From a virus: a stretch of DNA of 34,937 nucleotides. Position numbers and translations under genes: made by a program. This document shows positions 11,863 to 20,995 of the stretch, piece by piece. A model generated the notes under the pieces. That model did no database searches. It worked only from the letters and a program-made list of their open reading frames with translations, and was not told where the DNA came from. The stretch is from the IMG/VR virus record IMGVR_UViG_3300011114_000162, positions 1 to 34,937 of that record. One strand, given 5' to 3'. Each line of letters begins with the position of its first letter. Positions within the stretch are counted from its first letter, which is position 1.

Positions 11863-12553
11863 CCTTAAAATTGATTGGGCAAGCCATGAATCGGCTAAGT
11901 ACGCCTGCACAAAATGGCATTACAGCAAATGTGTGCCTGTGTTTAAGTGTGTTCGCATAGGTGTTTGGGAAAACAATAAATTTATTGGTGTTGTCTTATT
12001 TGGTCAAGGCGCAACACCTGAAATTGGGTCGCCTTACGGATTAAAGCAAGTCGAAATATGTGAACTAACAAGAATTGCCTTAACCAAACACATAACGCCA
12101 GTTTCTAGGATATTGTCTATTGCGTTTAAGTTTTTGCATAAAAGTTCACCAAACCTAAGAATGATTGTTTCATTTGCAGATGAAGGTCAAGGTCATCATG
12201 GTGGAATTTATCAAGCAACAAATTGGATTTACACGGGTGGCGCTGAAACACACGCATATTTAGTAAACGGCATACAATACCATCCAAAATCATTACATTC
12301 AAAATACGGCGTAGGTGGTCAATCTATTCCGTGGTTGCAAAAAAATGTAGACAAAAATGCAAAACGGATTATTTCTGGATTTAAACACAGATACCTAATG
12401 CCGCTTGATTCTAAAATGAGAAATCAAGTGGAAAAATTAGCAAAGCCTTATCCTAAGCGTGTGAAGCAGGCGATGGTCGATTCCCTCGACACAGCGGCGG
12501 TGCATCACCGACCCACACGCTCCAATTTGACATTGGTAGCAGAAACTGCTTAA
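11846..12553 (+). CDS. Mom-like DNA-modification protein (GNAT fold)
   Basis: 235 residues starting MQDKLSLKIDWASHESAKYA. Family segments are WHYSKCVPVFKCVRIGVWEN, GVVLFGQGATPEIGSPYGL, VCELTR-like EICELTRIAL, and FADEGQGHHGGIYQATNW. I recognise these as the Mom family; in phage Mu, Mom converts adenine to a carbamoylmethyl form that blocks restriction. Start 11846 is chosen because GGGAAAG precedes it and the conserved part begins at once; it overlaps the ParB-like gene, as com overlaps mom in Mu. Base composition is more AT-rich than flanking genes, hinting at separate acquisition. Confidence 0.85.
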   Translation: MQDKLSLKIDWASHESAKYACTKWHYSKCVPVFKCVRIGVWENNKFIGVVLFGQGATPEIGSPYGLKQVEICELTRIALTKHITPVSRILSIAFKFLHKSSPNLRMIVSFADEGQGHHGGIYQATNWIYTGGAETHAYLVNGIQYHPKSLHSKYGVGGQSIPWLQKNVDKNAKRIISGFKHRYLMPLDSKMRNQVEKLAKPYPKRVKQAMVDSLDTAAVHHRPTRSNLTLVAETA

Positions 12554-12578
12554 ATGTTGCCGAGTTCCCCTCTAAAAA

Positions 12579-12917
12579 ATGCCAATCATTGCACAAGAGG
12601 CTCACAAGCCAACCGATGAAAGCCGCAGGATGGTCGAAAGCACCAGCGGATTGGGTTTGCCCCATGAGCAAATTGCCATTTTGGTGGGCATAGACGACAA
12701 AACTTTGCGTAAGTATTACCGCGCCGAATTGGACTTGGGCAAGGCCAAAGCTAACGGGCAGATTGCCAAAACGTTGTTTAGCAAGGCCACCAGCGGGGAC
12801 ACCACGGCGCTGATATGGTGGACAAAGACACAAATGCGCTGGGCCGAAACGGTTAAGCAGGAGATCACGGGCGCGGACGGCAATGATTTGGTGATCAAAT
12901 GGGCAGCAGGGAAATAA
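12579..12917 (+). CDS. terS: Terminase small subunit
   Basis: 112 residues. A helix-turn-helix (GLPHEQIAILVGIDDKTLRK, residues about 26-45) is followed by a helical oligomerisation segment (AKANGQIAKTLFSKATSGDT) and WWTKTQMRWAE. This matches a family of small terminase subunits that recognise packaging sites. It lies directly before the large subunit and overlaps it by 19 bases. Start is at the first ATG after the Mom-like gene. Confidence 0.85.
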   Translation: MPIIAQEAHKPTDESRRMVESTSGLGLPHEQIAILVGIDDKTLRKYYRAELDLGKAKANGQIAKTLFSKATSGDTTALIWWTKTQMRWAETVKQEITGADGNDLVIKWAAGK

Positions 12918-14221
12918 TCCTGCCGTATAGCCCTCGGGACGCATTTATGCCGTTCCACAACCGCACGACCCGTTGGTCATGTTTGGTCGCCCACCGAAGG
13001 GCCGGTAAGACTGTGGCGGCAATCAATGATGTGATTAAGCGGGCAATCACTGAAGGCAACCGCAGCGCACAATATGCTTACATTGCCCCGTTCCGCAGCC
13101 AGGCCAAGCGGGTGGCGTGGGATTACCTTAAGCATTACGCTGCCCCAATTACCAAAAACACAAACGAAGCCGATTTGATGGTGGAACTGATCAACGGCGC
13201 AAAGATCATGTTGTTTGGCTCAGACAACGCCGATGCCATGCGTGGCCTTGGCTTTAACGGCGTATACCTTGACGAATATGGTGACTTTAAGCCTAGCGTG
13301 TGGGGCAATGTGATCCGGCCTACGCTGTCCGACCGGCTGGGTTGGGCGGTCTTTGGCGGCACTCCCAAGGGGAAAAACCAGTTTCACGACATTTACAAGG
13401 TCAGCCAATCAACACCGGATTGGTTTCTGCTGCGGTTACCGGCATCTTTAAGCAAAATCCTGCCTGATTCCGAACTGGCGGCAGCACGGGCACAGTTAAG
13501 CCAAGATCAGTTTGATCAAGAATACGAATGTAGCTTTGATGCGGCAATCCTTGGGGCGTTTTATGGGCAAGAGATGCGTTTGGCTCAGGATGAAGGCCGC
13601 ATCAAGGAATTGCCGTTTGACCCTGATGCGCCGGTCTACACCGCCTGGGACTTAGGTTATCGAGACGATACCGCCATTTGGTTCTATCAGGTAATCCGAG
13701 GCGAAATCAGGGTTATGGACTACTACGCCATCAGCGGCGCAGGCATTGAGGAAATAGCCCAGGCGGTCATTGACAAGGGCTACCGGTACACAAAACACTA
13801 CCTACCGCATGACGCACGGGCAAAGACGCTGGCATCGGGCGGCAAATCCATTGTGGAACAGCTTGCGGCCCATCTTGGCGGCATGAGCAAGCTGGCAATC
13901 GTGCCTGAGATTGGCATTCAAGACGGCATCCAAGCGGTCAGGATGGTGTTGCCAAAATGCTATTTCGATCCAAGCTGTAAGGAAGGGCTAGAGGCGTTGC
14001 GCCAATACCAACGGGAATACGACGAAGACAAAAAGGCATTTCGACAAAATCCCCGCCATGATTGGTGTTCACACCCTGCGGATGCCTTTAGAATGTTAGC
14101 AGTCGCCTACCGGCAAGAAGCGCGAGATCAAACGCCGCCCAAAGGCAAGACCATCCGAGACATCACATTGGATGAATTGTGGGAATTTGACACGCAACAA
14201 CATCGTGGAGAACGAATATGA
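12899..14221 (+). CDS. terL: Terminase large subunit
   Basis: 440 residues. ATPase: Walker A as HRRAGKT at residues 32-38 and Walker B as GVYLDEYGD near residue 121. Nuclease: YTAWDLGYRDDTAIWFYQ near residue 245 carries the first catalytic Asp, YLPHDARAK near residue 303 a further acidic site, and HDWCSHPADAFRMLA near residue 388 the final Asp-containing motif. It pumps DNA into the prohead and cuts it. The type (headful or cos) cannot be decided from sequence alone. It ends ATGA into the next gene. Confidence 0.95.
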   Translation: MGSREIILPYSPRDAFMPFHNRTTRWSCLVAHRRAGKTVAAINDVIKRAITEGNRSAQYAYIAPFRSQAKRVAWDYLKHYAAPITKNTNEADLMVELINGAKIMLFGSDNADAMRGLGFNGVYLDEYGDFKPSVWGNVIRPTLSDRLGWAVFGGTPKGKNQFHDIYKVSQSTPDWFLLRLPASLSKILPDSELAAARAQLSQDQFDQEYECSFDAAILGAFYGQEMRLAQDEGRIKELPFDPDAPVYTAWDLGYRDDTAIWFYQVIRGEIRVMDYYAISGAGIEEIAQAVIDKGYRYTKHYLPHDARAKTLASGGKSIVEQLAAHLGGMSKLAIVPEIGIQDGIQAVRMVLPKCYFDPSCKEGLEALRQYQREYDEDKKAFRQNPRHDWCSHPADAFRMLAVAYRQEARDQTPPKGKTIRDITLDELWEFDTQQHRGERI

Positions 14222-14496
14222 GCCAGCCCGTAGCAGAAGTCGGTGGATACAAAAACATCACAGCAACCGGCGCAGTCAGCACCGGCCCTTGCCAATTGAT
14301 TGGCTTTTACGTCAACAACACAACCAGCGGCACTTTGGTGCTACGCAATGGCGGCTCCGGCGGCGAAGTGATGTCGGGCACAATTACTCCCGCCATTGGG
14401 TTTCACCGATTTCCCGCCAATGTGGGCGTAAGCCTGTACGCTACGATTGGTGGCAGCGCATTGGACGTTACATTCTTCTTTGCTGCGGGTAGCTGA
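14218..14496 (+). CDS. Small beta-rich virion-type protein
   Basis: 92 residues starting MSQPVAEVGGYKNITATGAV. Pattern of short beta strands with Gly/Ser/Thr (FYVNNTTSGTLVLRNGGSGG; VGVSLYATIGGSALDVTFFF), no hydrophobic anchor. Position between terminase and portal and the beta content suggest a minor head or decoration protein. The family appears in other environmental podovirus-type phages; its function is not known to me. Confidence 0.6.
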   Translation: MSQPVAEVGGYKNITATGAVSTGPCQLIGFYVNNTTSGTLVLRNGGSGGEVMSGTITPAIGFHRFPANVGVSLYATIGGSALDVTFFFAAGS

Positions 14497-16814
14497 TGGC
14501 TTATCAAGAAATGGGTGCATATGAGGGCGATGACCCTGGCCCGTATTGGCACGACCAAATAGAGGCCGCGCAAAAGGTCTTTGACAAGTGGGAAAAGCGC
14601 GGTCATAAGATCATCAAGCGTTATCGGGATGAACGCGATGCGGTAGAAATGCCCCGTGTGCGTTACAACATTCTGTGGTCAAACATCCAAGTGTTGTTCC
14701 CTGCGCTGTACGGCAGGCAAGCCAAACCCGAAGTCTCCCGTCGATACATGGATCAAGACCCCGTTGGTCGGCTGGCATCCACGATGCTGGAACGGGTCAT
14801 GGAGTATGAAACGACCCAATTTGGCGATTTTGACCAAGCCATGCGCGGCGTGGTGGAAGACCGATTGCTGCCTGGGCGCGGTACGGCATGGATTCGCTAC
14901 GAACCGGTGATTGTCAACGAACAGCCCGAAGTAAGCGAGGCCGCGGGTCAGATGGAGGAGCCAGGCGAGGCTCAGATTTACAACACCCAAGAGGAGCCAA
15001 CCGAGCGCATTGATGCGGCGCACAGCCCCATTGATTACGTTTACTGGACAGATTTTCTGCACAGCCCTGCCCGCACATGGGACGAAGTTTGGTGGGTTTC
15101 CCGCGCCGTCTACATGACCAAGGACGAAGGCATTGAGCGTTTTGGCGATGTCTTTAAGAACGTGGGCTTGGACAGCAGCAACACGGACATGGATGCCAAA
15201 AATCCAATGACCGCCAAGAACACCTATGACAAAAAAGCCAAGGTGTTTGAGATTTGGAACAAGCGCACCGGTAAGGTTTGCTGGATTGCCAAAGGTTATC
15301 CACAGGCTTTAGATGAGCGCGATGACCCGTTGCAATTGGAAGAATTCTTCCCTTGCCCGCGCCCGCTGATGGCAACCACCACCACGGGAACGATGATTCC
15401 TGTGCCGGATTATTGCGAGTACGAAGACCAAGCGCAGGAACTGGACAACCTTACCCAGCGCATTTTCCTGCTGACCAAAGCCTGCAAAGCGGTTGGTGTG
15501 TTCAATGCCGAATTCAAGGAATTGGGCCGTCTGTTTACCGAAGGCGTGGACAACAAGCTGTTCCCTGTGACCGCATGGGCGGCAATGAGCGAAAAGGGCG
15601 GCTTGAAGGGCGCTATCGACATGATGGACACCTCGACCATCATTGTCACTTTGCGCGAACTGTACGCCGCACGGGAACAAGTCAAGCAGGCCATCTACGA
15701 AATCATGGGCATTTCGGACATCCTGCGCGGTGCGTCCAAAGCCCAAGAAACCCTCGGCGCACAGCAGCTAAAGGCCAACTTTGGCAGCTTGCGGATGCGT
15801 AGCAGCCAAGGCGATGTGGCGCGGTTTGCGTCTGACATTTTCAAGCTGAAGGCGCAAGTCATCTGCAAGTTTTACCCGCCTGAGTTGATTGTGCAGATGT
15901 CCGGTGTGATGGACACACCCGATGGGCAAAACCCGCAACTGCTGCAAGCCGCCGTGCAAATGCTGTCCAACAGCACCATCCGCGACTTCCACATTGCGGT
16001 TGAGGCCGACAGCTTGGCGCAGATTGACGAACAAGCAGAGAAACAAGGCGCACAAGAGGCCATCCAAGCGATTGGCTTATTCTTGCGTGAGGCAATCCCC
16101 ATGATTAGTCAAGCGCCCGAAACCCTGCCAATGGCCTCCGAGATGCTGCTGTTCTTGGTGCGCCGGTTCCGCGCCGGTCGCGGGTTGGAAAGCGCAGTCG
16201 AACGCGCCATGAAATCCTTGGAAGAAAAAGCGGCAATGGCTAAACAGCAGCAGCCTGGCCCGTCACCTGAGATGCTGCAACTGCAAGCTGACCAACAAGC
16301 AGAGCAAATGAAAATGCAAGCGCAAGCACAGACCGAGCAAATGAAGATGCAGGCGCAGGCGCAGATTGAGCAAGGCAAGGCACAGCTTGAAATGCAGATT
16401 CAGCAAGCCAAAATGCAGGCAGAAATGCAATTGGCGCAGATGAAAGCCGATTTTGAGACTGCCAAGCAAAATAACGAATTGCAGATAAAGGCCCGTGAAA
16501 TGGCCGGTAAGGAAGAATATGAACGATGGAAAGCCGAACTGGATGCAGCGACCAAAATTATGGTGGCTCGCATTGGTAGCAACCCTGGAATCGACTTACC
16601 GGTCGTTGAAGCAGCGGCTGCACAAATAACCAACGAACTAGGCGGCACAATCGTGCAGGCAATGGACAAAATCACCGCCTTGCACGACAACATGGCAAAT
16701 CTGCACGGCGAATCCATGCAAAACATTGGCGCTGCCATGCAAAAACTGACCGCGCCCAAGCGGGTCATTCGCGGCGCTGATGGAATGGTAGTCGGTGTGG
16801 AGGCTGTCCAATGA
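14496..16814 (+). CDS. Portal protein
   Basis: 772 residues. The N-terminal two-thirds has portal features: VRYNILWSNIQVLFPALYGR near residue 51, IDYVYWTDFLHSPARTWDEV near residue 178, and YEIMGISDILRGASKAQETL near residue 400, typical of podovirus portals of P22 type. Portal dodecamers form the DNA channel at the head vertex. Residues 592-657 are six 11-residue helical repeats rich in Gln and Met, probably a long coiled-coil barrel into the capsid, as in P22. The start overlaps the preceding stop as TGATG. Confidence in the portal role rests on order and motifs. Confidence 0.88.
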   Translation: MAYQEMGAYEGDDPGPYWHDQIEAAQKVFDKWEKRGHKIIKRYRDERDAVEMPRVRYNILWSNIQVLFPALYGRQAKPEVSRRYMDQDPVGRLASTMLERVMEYETTQFGDFDQAMRGVVEDRLLPGRGTAWIRYEPVIVNEQPEVSEAAGQMEEPGEAQIYNTQEEPTERIDAAHSPIDYVYWTDFLHSPARTWDEVWWVSRAVYMTKDEGIERFGDVFKNVGLDSSNTDMDAKNPMTAKNTYDKKAKVFEIWNKRTGKVCWIAKGYPQALDERDDPLQLEEFFPCPRPLMATTTTGTMIPVPDYCEYEDQAQELDNLTQRIFLLTKACKAVGVFNAEFKELGRLFTEGVDNKLFPVTAWAAMSEKGGLKGAIDMMDTSTIIVTLRELYAAREQVKQAIYEIMGISDILRGASKAQETLGAQQLKANFGSLRMRSSQGDVARFASDIFKLKAQVICKFYPPELIVQMSGVMDTPDGQNPQLLQAAVQMLSNSTIRDFHIAVEADSLAQIDEQAEKQGAQEAIQAIGLFLREAIPMISQAPETLPMASEMLLFLVRRFRAGRGLESAVERAMKSLEEKAAMAKQQQPGPSPEMLQLQADQQAEQMKMQAQAQTEQMKMQAQAQIEQGKAQLEMQIQQAKMQAEMQLAQMKADFETAKQNNELQIKAREMAGKEEYERWKAELDAATKIMVARIGSNPGIDLPVVEAAAAQITNELGGTIVQAMDKITALHDNMANLHGESMQNIGAAMQKLTAPKRVIRGADGMVVGVEAVQ
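16269..16466 (+). repeat. Six 33-bp (11-codon) repeats within the portal gene
   Basis: Codons translate as EMLQLQADQQA, EQMKMQAQAQT, EQMKMQAQAQI, EQGKAQLEMQI, QQAKMQAEMQL and AQMKADFETAK. The second and third units are nearly identical in DNA. The 11-residue period is a hendecad, which builds straight or slightly right-handed coiled coils. Unit number could change by slippage. Confidence 0.8.
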
Positions 16815-17629
16815 GCCTTGTCCTCGCGGATCGGGTCAGACAGACATCCACGACAACGGGATTGGGCACATTCACGCTGGACGGGTCGGTCACCGGTTTT
16901 CAGTCATTCAGCGCGGTAGGCGATGGGAACACGACCTATTACACAATCACGCTGGATGCCCAATGGGAAGTAGGCATTGGAACGTACTCAGCGGGCACGT
17001 TAACCCGTGACACGGTAATTTCGTCCAGCACCGGCAGCAAAATTGCATTTGCGGCAGGCACAAAAGATGTGTTTGTGTCTTACCCTGCTGAAAAATCAGT
17101 AAATCAAGACGCAAACAACCGTGTTTTGATACCGTACACATCAGGCGTGACCAATGTTGGTTCTTTGAATGTAGGAAACGCAACAGCGCACACCGATTCC
17201 GGCGTGATTGCAGGGTTTACCGCAAGTGAGCCGCTTTATTTGTACACCAGTTTACAAAACACAAGCAGTGCCAACACATCTTATGCAAGCTATGCGGTCA
17301 ACGATGGCGGTCACACGGCATACGCTGAATTGGGAATAAACAACGCAAACTATAGCTATTCGGCTGCGGGATTTCCCAATAATGGGTTTTCAACACCGTT
17401 GGCAAGTTTTGTGGAATCGTATGGTGGCCCTTTGGTTTTGGGCAGTTGGGACAATCAAAAAATCAGTTTTATCACTTACGGCGCTGTCAACACGACAGAC
17501 GCAATGACCATAAACACCAATGGATCGGTAGCATTTAATGGGCAAGTTGGAACTGCCGGTCAAGTTTTACAAAGCAATGCGACAAGCGCACCGACTTGGG
17601 TCACTCCCGTTGCCAAATGGGGTGATTGA
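16811..17629 (+). CDS. Fibre-like virion protein
   Basis: 272 residues starting MSLVLADRVRQTSTTTGLGT. The N-terminal segment (LADRV.QTSTTTG.GTFTL, then TYSAGTLTRDTVISSS and KDVFVSYPAEKS) is a module I recognise at the front of fibre-like proteins of many environmental phages. The C-terminal part (NGSVAFNGQVGTAGQVLQSN) is the familiar end of a beta-helical or collagen-like fibre shaft. It probably attaches to the virion; target unknown. Its position between portal and scaffold is unusual for a fibre. It overlaps the portal stop by ATGA. Confidence 0.7.
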   Translation: MSLVLADRVRQTSTTTGLGTFTLDGSVTGFQSFSAVGDGNTTYYTITLDAQWEVGIGTYSAGTLTRDTVISSSTGSKIAFAAGTKDVFVSYPAEKSVNQDANNRVLIPYTSGVTNVGSLNVGNATAHTDSGVIAGFTASEPLYLYTSLQNTSSANTSYASYAVNDGGHTAYAELGINNANYSYSAAGFPNNGFSTPLASFVESYGGPLVLGSWDNQKISFITYGAVNTTDAMTINTNGSVAFNGQVGTAGQVLQSNATSAPTWVTPVAKWGD

Positions 17630-17991
17630 TGTTTGGCTTTTCAGCCTTTGCTGCGCTGCCATTTAACACCGCATATGAAGGTGCGCCCGCGCCATCGGCA
17701 GAAATTCTATTAGGCGGGCATTTTGGGTTTGATGAGAAAAAGCGCAACCAACAATGGGACGCTGACCGGCGGGCCGAAGATCAGCGCAAGTTAAAGCTGC
17801 GCGAAGCCTTGTTTGGCCTGCCGCCAGCAGAGCGTGAAGAACTGACCAGCGCCCCGACTCAGGCCATTGAGATTGCCGCCCGTGACCCAATTGATTACGC
17901 CGCCATGATGGAAAAAGTAAGGCAGCTTGAATTTCGGATAAGATTGCGGCGTGATGACGAAGAAATCGCACAACTACTGGAAATGCTATGA
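17629..17991 (+). CDS. Small hypothetical head-region protein
   Basis: 120 residues starting MFGFSAFAALPFNT. A short hydrophobic beginning is followed by a charged helix (KKRNQQWDADRRAEDQRKLK) and a second helix near the end (EKVRQLEFRIRLRRDDEEIA), so mostly coiled coil. The start at 17629 overlaps the previous stop as TGATG; a TTG three bases upstream is possible. It is encoded between fibre-like and scaffold genes; role unknown, perhaps in head assembly. Confidence 0.6.
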   Translation: MFGFSAFAALPFNTAYEGAPAPSAEILLGGHFGFDEKKRNQQWDADRRAEDQRKLKLREALFGLPPAEREELTSAPTQAIEIAARDPIDYAAMMEKVRQLEFRIRLRRDDEEIAQLLEML

Positions 17992-18410
17992 AAGAAACAT
18001 GGGTTTTCCCGTCTGACGGCTCCGAGCCTTATGAGCGAAGCAAAGGGCCAACCGCCGACCGCATGATGATCTTTGGCGACATTGAGCCTTTTCGGTCGCC
18101 GGATGGACAGATGATTATGGGCCGCGCACAATGGCGCGAACATTTGAAGGCCACCGATTCCATTGAGATGGGCCATTCGGATGTCAAATACGCCAAAGAA
18201 CAATGGCAAAAGAAAAAAGAGGCACATACCGCCCGCTTGCGTGGACAAGTGGCACGGGTGCAGGAATTTGACCGCCCAGGCGCACCAATTGCGCCGGTGC
18301 AGCGCAGCAACTTGAACGTGGAGATGGCGAATCGGCTGCACAACCGCCCGCCGCCCGAACGCAAGGAAATGATCAAAATGACCCTCGACCAAATGAAAAG
18401 GATGAAATGA
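17988..18410 (+). CDS. Hypothetical head-assembly protein
   Basis: 140 residues starting MKETWVFPSDGSEPYERSKG. FGDIEPFRSPDGQMIMGRAQ and WREHLKATDSIEMGHSDV are conserved-looking; the C-terminal half is basic and helical (EQWQKKKEAHTARLRGQVAR). Small proteins of this kind commonly precede the scaffold gene in podovirus-type phages; I know no function. It overlaps neighbours by ATGA at both ends. Confidence 0.6.
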   Translation: MKETWVFPSDGSEPYERSKGPTADRMMIFGDIEPFRSPDGQMIMGRAQWREHLKATDSIEMGHSDVKYAKEQWQKKKEAHTARLRGQVARVQEFDRPGAPIAPVQRSNLNVEMANRLHNRPPPERKEMIKMTLDQMKRMK

Positions 18411-19447
18411 TGGAAAACGAAGTTGTCGCACCCGACACGACCGAAGCACCAGCACCCGAAACCCCTGCGGTAGCCGAGCCGCCAAGCCGTGCCGACACAA
18501 TCCGCGAGGCATTGGCAAAAACATCATCTGATTCTGCAAACCAAGGCAAACCAAGCCAGCCCCGTGAAAAAGGCAAATTTGCGCCCAAATTCCCAACTGG
18601 TGAATCCCAAGCGCCCAATACGCCCGAAAAACCTCGGGTGGATATGCCCAAATCCCTACGGTTGGAACTGAAAGACCATTGGGAAAAAGCCCCGCAAGAA
18701 CTTCAGCAAGCCTTTGCCCAGCGCGATGCCGACTACGAAAAAGGCATCAGCCAATACAAAACACGGGATGCCGAGGCACGGGCCATCACCGAGCAATTTG
18801 CCCCTTATGAGTGGATTTTGCGAAATGAGGGCACGACTCCGGCGCAGGCTATTGTTCCCCTTTTGCAGACTGCGGCCCTGTTGCGGACGGGCACACCGGC
18901 GCAAAAGAGCCAAGCCGTGGCCCACATGATTCAGCAGTTTCAGATTCCAATTGACCAAGTTTCTGCCCATTTGGGCGGGACTGCACCGGTTCAGCAAGAT
19001 TCGCATTACAATGATCTAGCGCAACAAGTACAGCAACTGACGCAACACATAACGCAGCAGCAGTACCAAGCGCAGAAATCGAACGAAAACAGGGCACTCT
19101 CTGTTATCCAGCAGTTTGCGAGCGACCCCGCAAATATGCACTTTGAGGCAGTCTCCGACCGGATGTTGCAGCTTCTCCAAGCGCCACAGGTTTTGGGTGA
19201 CACAAGTCAAATGTCCGAACGCGAGAAATTGCAATTGGCGTATGACACAGCAGTTAGGCTTGATCCGCAATTAGCGCAAAGTTTGTATGCTCAACAGCAA
19301 CAGCAGTCGCAAGCGCAGGCCCAAGTGCAGAGAGCAAGAACAGCGGCGGTAAGTGTGCGCGGCGCACCTGGTGGCAGCGCAAACCCCGTCATTAATCAAT
19401 CTGACCGCCGGGCCGTGATAGCCAATGCGCTACGGTCTTTCGGTTAA
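18407..19447 (+). CDS. Scaffolding protein
   Basis: 346 residues. The first 90 are Pro/Ala/Glu-rich and disordered (VAPDTTEAPAPETPAVAEPP). The middle is helical (RLELKDHWEKAPQELQQAFA; YKTRDAEARAITEQFAPYEW), and the C-terminal part is Gln-rich ending in a basic segment (QSDRRAVIANALRSFG), the position where scaffolds usually bind coat. Placement right before the coat gene fits. Two successive ATG codons (18407, 18410) are equally possible starts. Confidence 0.82.
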   Translation: MMENEVVAPDTTEAPAPETPAVAEPPSRADTIREALAKTSSDSANQGKPSQPREKGKFAPKFPTGESQAPNTPEKPRVDMPKSLRLELKDHWEKAPQELQQAFAQRDADYEKGISQYKTRDAEARAITEQFAPYEWILRNEGTTPAQAIVPLLQTAALLRTGTPAQKSQAVAHMIQQFQIPIDQVSAHLGGTAPVQQDSHYNDLAQQVQQLTQHITQQQYQAQKSNENRALSVIQQFASDPANMHFEAVSDRMLQLLQAPQVLGDTSQMSEREKLQLAYDTAVRLDPQLAQSLYAQQQQQSQAQAQVQRARTAAVSVRGAPGGSANPVINQSDRRAVIANALRSFG

Positions 19448-19460
19448 ATAGGAGTTAGTC

Positions 19461-20441
19461 ATGGCATACGCAAATGCAAACTACTCAGACGTTTTGGCAA
19501 CGACCATTGAATCGCGTTCCGGCACAGTCGCCGATAACGTGACCAAAAACAATGCTTTGCTGACCCGTCTGCGTGAAAAAGGACGGTACAAGCCGTTCAC
19601 CGGCGGTTCGACCATTCTTCAAGAATTGTCCTTCCAAGCAAACAGTACCGCAATGTACTACTCAGGCGCTGAAGTTTTGGACATCAGCCCTGCGGACGTT
19701 ATCAGCGCGGCCCAGTTCCCTATCAAGCAGGCTGCTGTTGCAGTGACCATCAATGGCTTGGAAATGCTCCAAAACAGCGGCGAAGAACAGATCATTGATT
19801 TGTTTGACGCACGTTTGGACGTTGCCGAGGCATCGATTGAAAACTTGATCTCGACCGGTATTTATTCGGACGGCACAGCCAACAACGGCAAGCAAATCAC
19901 TGGTTTGCAAGCTATGGTGGTTGCGTCCCCAAGCACTGGCGTGGTCGGCGGTATTGATCGCAGCACATGGTCCTTTTGGCGCAATCAGACGTTTGACTTT
20001 TCAACCGACCTTGGCGCATCCGCATCGTCTTCCAACATTCAGACCGGTTTTAACCGTTTGTATGCCAAGACCTCGCGCGGCAGCGATGTGGTTGACTTGA
20101 TTCTGTTGGATAACAACCTGTGGGGATTCTTCATGTCTTCCCTGCAAAACATCCAGCGTTTCCCTGGCTCTAGCAAGATGGCTGAACTTGGCTTTGTTGC
20201 AAGCAAATACATGAACGCTGATGTGGTGTTGGACGGTGGTATCGGTGGCAATATTCCCACCTCTACTGGCTATTTCTTAAATAGCAAGTACATCTTTTTC
20301 CGACCACACACCAACCGCAACTTCGTCCCAATCGGCGATGAGCGCATGAGTACCAACCAAGACGCCATTGTGCGCTTGATTGGATGGGCCGGTAATATGA
20401 CTGCCTCGGGACTTCAGTTCCAAGGCGTTATGACTGAATAA
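19461..20441 (+). CDS. Major capsid protein
   Basis: 326 residues starting MAYANANYSDVLATTIESRS. Features of the HK97-fold coat family common in environmental podoviruses are visible: TVADNVTKNNALLTRLREKG near the N-terminus, ADVISAAQFPIKQAAVAVTI in the central strand region, and FVPIGDERMSTNQDAIVRLI near the C-terminus. AGGAG lies 8 bases before the ATG, a strong initiation site suiting high expression. It follows the scaffold gene after a 13-base gap, one of the few non-overlapping junctions. Confidence 0.9.
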   Translation: MAYANANYSDVLATTIESRSGTVADNVTKNNALLTRLREKGRYKPFTGGSTILQELSFQANSTAMYYSGAEVLDISPADVISAAQFPIKQAAVAVTINGLEMLQNSGEEQIIDLFDARLDVAEASIENLISTGIYSDGTANNGKQITGLQAMVVASPSTGVVGGIDRSTWSFWRNQTFDFSTDLGASASSSNIQTGFNRLYAKTSRGSDVVDLILLDNNLWGFFMSSLQNIQRFPGSSKMAELGFVASKYMNADVVLDGGIGGNIPTSTGYFLNSKYIFFRPHTNRNFVPIGDERMSTNQDAIVRLIGWAGNMTASGLQFQGVMTE

Positions 20442-20452
20442 GGAGAATCATC

Positions 20453-20986
20453 ATGGCTGATTACGTCACCGATGGAAAAATTGGTATTGACCTAACCGCA
20501 ACCTATGCGTCTACGTCTGCCGGTTCCACTACCCTGTTCCCCGTTACCCCTGGTACGCGGGTCGGCACTTCCAACAATGGCGTGTACATTTTTGTTCGCG
20601 CCGAATCCACCATCAGCGCATACGATGCTGTGATCATGTCTAGTTACGCAGATTCGGCGAGTACAACTCCCGTTATGCGTGCTGTGCCTGTGACCACCAC
20701 CAATGCTGCTGCGCTGGGTTTCAACATGGTTGGCTTTGCACAAACCGCGATTGCCTCTAGCTACTACGGCTGGGTTGGTCTTAACGGTATGCTCAAGGTT
20801 AACTTGCTGGTTGCTTGCCAGCCTAAAGTGCCTTTGTACACCACAGCAACCGCTGGATCGCTGGACGACACTACCGTGTCTGCCGGTTTCATCCAAGGTA
20901 TTGTGGCTAACACCTCGGCAACGTCAGCATCTGCACCATTCTGCATGGTCAACAATGCTGGCTTGATCATGGTCGGAGCAGGCTAA
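20453..20986 (+). CDS. Head decoration or minor capsid protein
   Basis: 177 residues, beta-rich and low in charge, starting MADYVTDGKIGIDLTATYAS. Segments such as GVYIFVRAESTISAYDAVIM and GFAQTAIASSYYGWVGLNGM resemble capsid-stabilising proteins encoded immediately after coat genes. AAGGAG precedes the ATG. A clear terminator follows 10 bases after the stop, so coat and this gene share the end of a transcript, consistent with abundant structural products. Confidence 0.7.
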   Translation: MADYVTDGKIGIDLTATYASTSAGSTTLFPVTPGTRVGTSNNGVYIFVRAESTISAYDAVIMSSYADSASTTPVMRAVPVTTTNAAALGFNMVGFAQTAIASSYYGWVGLNGMLKVNLLVACQPKVPLYTTATAGSLDDTTVSAGFIQGIVANTSATSASAPFCMVNNAGLIMVGAG

Positions 20987-20995
20987 AACCGGATT

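Noticed and set aside
17895-18596. 233-codon minus-strand frame through head genes
   Set aside because: It is antisense to two coupled head-assembly genes and the scaffold start; composition rich in Cys, His and Leu is typical of a shadow frame.
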